This document shows positions 60,135-64,000 of a stretch of DNA of 64,000 bases, in pieces. A program made the position numbers and the translations under genes. Numbering within the stretch: position 1 is the stretch's first letter; each line of letters opens with the position of its first letter. The stretch comes from Neobacillus bataviensis LMG 21833 (GTDB lineage Bacteria; Bacillota; Bacilli; Bacillales; Cytobacillaceae): positions 17,269 through 81,268 of the forward strand of contig NZ_AJLS01000034.1 of NCBI RefSeq assembly GCF_000307875.1, written 5' to 3'. Below the pieces are notes generated by a model. It saw only the letters and a list, made by a program, of their open reading frames with translations. It ran no database searches and was not told the DNA's origin.

Positions 60135-60599
60135 TTAAAACAAACGATTCAAATTCGCCATTTCAATGGCGGATACCGCCGCATCATAGCCTTTGTTACC
60201 AGACTTTGTCCCTGAGCGTTCGATGGCTTGCTCAATGGTTTCTGTTGTCACAATACCGAACATAACCGGCACTCCTGTTGTTAAGCCCGCACTGGCAATC
60301 CCTTTAGCTGCTTCATTACAAACGTAATCGTAATGGGTAGTAGACCCACGAATAACGGTTCCCAAACCGATGATCGCATCATATTTCTTCGATTCTGCCA
60401 TCTTCTTCGCGATGAATGGTACCTCGAACGCACCTGGCACCCATGCGACATCAATGTCTTCTTCAGACACACCATGACGTTTCAAGCCATCCATTGCCCC
60501 GCCCAACAATTTGCTTGTTAAAAACTCATTAAATCTGCCTACCACTATCCCAATTTTTAAATCAGTACCGACTAATTGTGCTTCAAATACTTGTCCCAT
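60135..60599 (-). CDS. ribH: 6,7-dimethyl-8-ribityllumazine synthase
   Basis: 154 residues, icosahedral enzyme of the next-to-last riboflavin step. Motifs: [64 protein letters not shown] (with catalytic His) and [28 protein letters not shown]. Start ATG 60599 has AGGAGAGATGAAAA upstream, 12 nt after ribBA. Last gene of ribD-ribE-ribBA-ribH. Confidence 0.95.
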   Translation of the reverse strand: MGQVFEAQLVGTDLKIGIVVGRFNEFLTSKLLGGAMDGLKRHGVSEEDIDVAWVPGAFEVPFIAKKMAESKKYDAIIGLGTVIRGSTTHYDYVCNEAAKGIASAGLTTGVPVMFGIVTTETIEQAIERSGTKSGNKGYDAAVSAIEMANLNRLF

Positions 60600-60611
60600 T
60601 TTTCATCTCTC

Positions 60612-61802
60612 CTATGCTAAAATATGATTCATTTTTACTTTTTTTGTCATTAAATACTGTTTATTTTCTGCTACAGCAGCAACTTCGAGCGGCACGCGCT
60701 CTACCACTTCAATGCCGTATTTCGTTAAGCCTTCCATTTTCTCAGGATTGTTTGTCATTAAACGCACCTTTGAAATCCCTAGATCTCGCAGCATTTGCGC
60801 AGATAAACCATAATCACGCATTTCCACCGGGAATCCTAATTTCACATTTGCTTCGACCGTATCATATCCCTGCTCTTGCAGCTCATAGGCTTTTAACTTA
60901 TTTAGCAGACCGATATCTCTGCCTTCTTGTTCCATGTAGAGCACAATACCACGACCCGTTTGTTCAATCATTTCTAATGACAGTTGCAATTGCGGCCCGC
61001 AGTCACAGCGTTTTGAATGAAAAACATCACCTGTCAAACACTCCGAATGGATCCGGACAAGTGGTGCCTCCTCTTTAAGAACATCCCCTTTCACGATGGC
61101 GACATGCTCTTTCCCATCTAGCTGATTGGAATAACCAATCATCTGAAATTCGCCAAATGATGTTGGCAGTTTCACTGATGCCTCACGTTTTACTAGCTGC
61201 TCATGCTCATAACGATAGCGGATTAAATCGGCAATCGTCACCAACTTCAAGTCATATGTTTCAGCAAATTTTATTAGCTCCGGCACCCTTGCCATTTCAC
61301 CGTTATCGCTCATAATTTCGCAAATGACCCCAGCTGGTTGTGCCCCGCAAAGTTTTGCAAAATCAACTGCCGCTTCCGTATGCCCATTTCTCACAAGTAC
61401 ACCATTTTTCTTGGCTACAAGCGGGAACACATGGCCTGGCCTGCGAAAGTCTGCACCGATTACGCTTGGGTCTAACAGCTGTAAAATCGTTTCAGAGCGC
61501 TCAAATGCACTAATACCAGTCGTGGTATCCTTGTAATCAATACTAACTGTAAAAGCCGTTTGGTGATTATCCGTATTGTGCTGAACCATCGGATGTAAAT
61601 CAAGACGTGCCGCCAATTCCATCGTTATAGGTGTACAGATTAAGCCGCGGCCATGTGTAGCCATAAAGTTAATATTCTCTGGTGTTGCGTAATCGGCCAG
61701 CACCAAAAAGTCTCCTTCATTTTCACGATTCTCATCATCGACAACGATAATGATTTTCCCCTTCTTCAAATCCTCAATTGCTTCTTCAATGGTATGAAAC
61801 AT
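60612..61802 (-). CDS. ribBA: bifunctional 3,4-dihydroxy-2-butanone-4-phosphate synthase/GTP cyclohydrolase II
   Basis: 396 residues, both riboflavin entry reactions in one protein. DHBP synthase half (1-200): [55 protein letters not shown] (seen at RPGHVFPL and [10 protein letters not shown]). GTP cyclohydrolase II half: [22 protein letters not shown] (zinc Cys residues) and [22 protein letters not shown] 61802 has AAGGCGGTG about 9 nt upstream; the longer frame from 61832 overlaps ribE without need. Confidence 0.95.
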   Translation of the reverse strand: MFHTIEEAIEDLKKGKIIIVVDDENRENEGDFLVLADYATPENINFMATHGRGLICTPITMELAARLDLHPMVQHNTDNHQTAFTVSIDYKDTTTGISAFERSETILQLLDPSVIGADFRRPGHVFPLVAKKNGVLVRNGHTEAAVDFAKLCGAQPAGVICEIMSDNGEMARVPELIKFAETYDLKLVTIADLIRYRYEHEQLVKREASVKLPTSFGEFQMIGYSNQLDGKEHVAIVKGDVLKEEAPLVRIHSECLTGDVFHSKRCDCGPQLQLSLEMIEQTGRGIVLYMEQEGRDIGLLNKLKAYELQEQGYDTVEANVKLGFPVEMRDYGLSAQMLRDLGISKVRLMTNNPEKMEGLTKYGIEVVERVPLEVAAVAENKQYLMTKKVKMNHILA

Positions 61803-61821
61803 AGTCAAAACACCGCCTTTT

Positions 61822-62460
61822 CTAAAATCCATTTTGTCTTAAAAAATCCATCGTAATCGGCGAACTCTCTTGCTTCCGGTCCAAATGATGAATAACATAT
61901 TTTCCAACCATGTCATTTTCAATATTCACGACATCATGCTCTCTTTTGATTCCTAGGATTGTTTCACCAAACGTGAGGGGAATTAGTGAAACCGTCAACT
62001 GCGCCCGCTTCACATCAAAAATCGTTAAACTAATCCCATCAATCGCAATCGAACCTTTTAGTACGCAATATTTACTTAGTTCTTCGCTGATGCTGATATC
62101 AACATAGACCGCATTTTCAACTTTCCTTTTTCGTAAAATGACGCCTGTTCCATCTACATGGCCTGAGACGAAATGACCGCCAAATCGGCCGTTTGCCGGC
62201 ATCGCCCGTTCCAAATTGACTGGGTGCCCTATTTGTAACGACTGGATATTGGTTGCCTTTACCGTCTCCGGCATCACATCAACCGTAAATGTGTTGGCGG
62301 AAAAAGCGATGACCGTTAAGCAGACGCCATTAACCGCGATACTGTCGCCCAAATGGATATCTTCAACAATCTTTTGGGATTCCAATGTTAACTGCATACT
62401 ATTTGGCCCATTTTTCATTGCTTTGACCTTACCTAAATCTTCTACAATTCCTGTGAACAT
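61822..62460 (-). CDS. ribE: riboflavin synthase alpha subunit
   Basis: 212 residues, two tandem lumazine-binding repeats; [15 protein letters not shown] and the conserved [22 protein letters not shown] and [13 protein letters not shown]. Dismutates two lumazines to riboflavin. ATG 62460 has GAGGTG 6 nt upstream. It lies 10 bp after ribD. Confidence 0.95.
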   Translation of the reverse strand: MFTGIVEDLGKVKAMKNGPNSMQLTLESQKIVEDIHLGDSIAVNGVCLTVIAFSANTFTVDVMPETVKATNIQSLQIGHPVNLERAMPANGRFGGHFVSGHVDGTGVILRKRKVENAVYVDISISEELSKYCVLKGSIAIDGISLTIFDVKRAQLTVSLIPLTFGETILGIKREHDVVNIENDMVGKYVIHHLDRKQESSPITMDFLRQNGF

Positions 62461-62470
62461 GATTAACACC

Positions 62471-63553
62471 TCATTTCAAAACCGACGTTATTTTCAGGTC
62501 CTCACCAATCACTTCTACATGTTGAAATTTCAATTCGTAAGCGGACTCCATTTGCCTTACATCTAAATCAGCAAACATCGGAACTGCCCTATTACCGCCG
62601 ACAATTTTTGGTGCAATATAGGTAATCAGTTGGTTTACATGCCCTGATTTTAGGAAGCTTGCATTGACGGTTTTACCGCCTTCTACATAAAGTTTCATCA
62701 CCTGACGTTTTCCAAGCTCCGTTAGCAGTTCAGTAATATCGATGGTCGGCCTCGAAAGTTGTATGATTTTTACATGCGGCTGTTGAAAACTAGCCATCTT
62801 TTCAGCCTCTACCTCCGATCCGGTAAAAATCCAGGTTGGAGACTGCTCATCCGTTATAACCTTTCTATCGTTCGTCATCTTTAAATGTGTATCTAATATG
62901 ATTCGAATTGGTTGTCTTTTCGTTATGCCCTGACGGTTTGTCAGACTTGGATTATCCGCAAAAATGGTTCCGATCCCGACTAATATGGCATCTTGCTTCC
63001 CGCGATCATTGTGCACGTCTTGCTGCACCTCACTGCCGGTAATTTTTTCACCAATACCAGGCTGGGATGAGATTTTGCCATCCAGTGTTATCGCTTGTTT
63101 TAAAGTCACAAATGGTTTCTGTTGTTGAATATAATAAAAGAATGCTTCATTTAGCTCATCAGCCCGTTCCTTCAGAACACCTGAAGTTACTTCAATTCCG
63201 GCATCCCTCAAAAGCGCAATCCCCTTGCCTGCAACCAATGGATTGGGATCCGTCGAGGCAATAACCACACGTTTCACACCGGATTCAATCAGCGCCATGG
63301 CACATGGCGGTGTTTTTCCATAGTGGCTGCATGGCTCAAGCGTCACATAAACAGTACTCCCTTCAGCACGGCTTCCCGCCATTTGCAGTGCATGGACTTC
63401 AGCATGTGGGCTTCCCGCCTTCAAATGCGCACCAAACCCAACGATTTCACCATCCTTGACAATTACAGCCCCAACAACAGGATTCGGTGCCGTTTGCCCC
63501 TCTGCAACCTGCGCTAATTTCAAGGCAAAATCCATATAGAACTCATCCGACAT
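62471..63553 (-). CDS. ribD: riboflavin-specific deaminase/reductase
   Basis: 360 residues, length of Bacillus RibD. N-terminal deaminase with zinc motifs HAEVHALQMAG and PCSHYGKTPPC; C-terminal reductase with FVTLKQAITLDGKI, RPIRIILDTHLK and LYVEGGKTVNASFL. ATG 63553 is chosen, 6 nt after GGGGGG; the ATG two codons earlier abuts the Shine-Dalgarno. First gene of the rib operon, behind two FMN riboswitch/terminator modules. Confidence 0.95.
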   Translation of the reverse strand: MSDEFYMDFALKLAQVAEGQTAPNPVVGAVIVKDGEIVGFGAHLKAGSPHAEVHALQMAGSRAEGSTVYVTLEPCSHYGKTPPCAMALIESGVKRVVIASTDPNPLVAGKGIALLRDAGIEVTSGVLKERADELNEAFFYYIQQQKPFVTLKQAITLDGKISSQPGIGEKITGSEVQQDVHNDRGKQDAILVGIGTIFADNPSLTNRQGITKRQPIRIILDTHLKMTNDRKVITDEQSPTWIFTGSEVEAEKMASFQQPHVKIIQLSRPTIDITELLTELGKRQVMKLYVEGGKTVNASFLKSGHVNQLITYIAPKIVGGNRAVPMFADLDVRQMESAYELKFQHVEVIGEDLKITSVLK

Positions 63554-63579
63554 CTTCATCCCCCCAATTATTTTTCTGC

Positions 63580-63620
63580 AAAAATAAAACCCCTTAGAAT
63601 CAGTCAACTAAGGGGTTTAG
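63580..63620 (-). terminator. terminator of the proximal FMN riboswitch
   Basis: ACCCCTTAG/CTAAGGGGT with a GTTGACTGATT-type loop and TTTATTTTTG, ending 25 nt before ribD. Confidence 0.9.
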
Positions 63621-63700
63621 GGAGAGTATGTAAAATGGCAGCACTAAATAAGCCTACTGAAGGTTATTTTTTCTTCAAAAGCTTGGTACCATTGCTCATA

Positions 63701-63832
63701 CGTCCTTCTCCCATCCAGACTATACTGTCGGCTTTGGATTCACACCAAATCCTGCCTTTATGAAAAGGCTCACGGGCTTAGAATTTCTTCATCACCGTCG
63801 ATTGGGACTTTCACCCGACCCCGAAGGACTTT
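63701..63832 (-). ncRNA. FMN riboswitch (RFN element), proximal copy
   Basis: Minus strand blocks in order: CTTCGGGGTCGGGTGAAAGT, CCCAATCGACGGTGAT, AAGCCCGTGAGCC, GCAGGATTTGGTGTGAATCC, AAAGCCGACAGTATAGTCTG and GATGGGAGAAGG. A textbook RFN element that shuts the rib operon off when FMN is plentiful. Confidence 0.97.
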
Positions 63833-63864
63833 GCATATAAAATTTTTGTTTGGAGTTTTATACA

Positions 63865-63900
63865 AAAATAAAACCCCATAGATCATCTCTACGGGGTGGT
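63865..63900 (-). terminator. terminator of the distal FMN riboswitch
   Basis: ACCCCGTAGA/TCTATGGGGT, then TTTATTTTTG on the minus strand, the same tail as the proximal terminator. It lies between the two aptamers. Confidence 0.88.
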
Positions 63901-63980
63901 TAGGAGTTAACTTCATGTAAGCATAGCCAAATAAACCTTTTGAAGTGTGTTTTTCTTCGTAAGGAAATAAGCCTGCTCAC

Positions 63981-64000
63981 CGTCCTTCTCCCATCCAGAC
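63981..64000 (-). ncRNA. second FMN riboswitch, 3' end only (cut by window edge)
   Basis: The last 20 bases are identical to 63701-63720 and read GTCTGGATGGGAGAAGGACG on the minus strand, the conserved 3' end of an RFN element, exactly 280 bp upstream of the proximal copy. The remainder lies beyond the window. Confidence 0.88.

Overview
The window is chromosome from a low-GC, endospore-forming Firmicute of the family Bacillaceae (Bacillus/Neobacillus-like). This rests on an alpha/beta-type small acid-soluble spore protein, a YjcZ-type sporulation peptide, a CotD-like coat protein, B. subtilis-like gene families (roc, rib, ywqMN, fxsA, yoaK), Gram-positive ribosome binding sites with many GTG/TTG starts, and Bacillus-type leader RNAs. 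No prophage, complete insertion sequence, rRNA, tRNA or CRISPR locus was seen.

Layout. 1-6.5 kb: cell envelope (murF, cut by the window edge, ddl, rodA-type SEDS protein, DedA protein) plus the magnesium transporter mgtE. 7-13 kb: guanidine-I riboswitch with an SMR pair, NupC-type nucleoside transporter, MFS exporter, DinB protein, T-box-controlled argS. 13-20 kb: SASP, TetR regulator, c-di-AMP riboswitch with kimA, NERD protein, AIM24 protein, polysaccharide deacetylase. 20-25.6 kb: ECF sigma/anti-sigma operon, methyltransferase, LysR-ECF transporter S component-TudS-like desulfidase module. 25.6-33 kb: ABC exporter, divergent two-component system, TetR-MMPL pair. 33-40.5 kb: 2-oxoacid dehydrogenase E1a-E1b-E2 with a GlcD-type oxidase, a TetR regulator and a flavoprotein, tied together by two near-identical promoter/operator regions. 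41-46 kb: aminopeptidase, acyl-CoA dehydrogenase/MerR pair, YoaK. 46-58 kb: arginine/ornithine catabolism (roc) with two sigma-54 promoters, RocR enhancer sites and rocR itself, enclosing small spore genes and a MocR-EamA pair. 58-64 kb: fxsA, ywqM/ywqN and the riboflavin operon ribD-ribE-ribBA-ribH behind two FMN riboswitches in series.

The least explained structure is between genes. Five arrays of stem-loops repeat with a period of 51-52 bp (about five helical turns). All five lie between convergent gene pairs, and none lies upstream of a gene. A sixth array of palindromes has a 56-bp period. A degenerate 25-bp element occurs four times, three of them just after a stop codon on the same strand. 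A roughly 160-bp structured dispersed repeat sits between ddl and murF. All calls come from reading the sequence; no database search was run.
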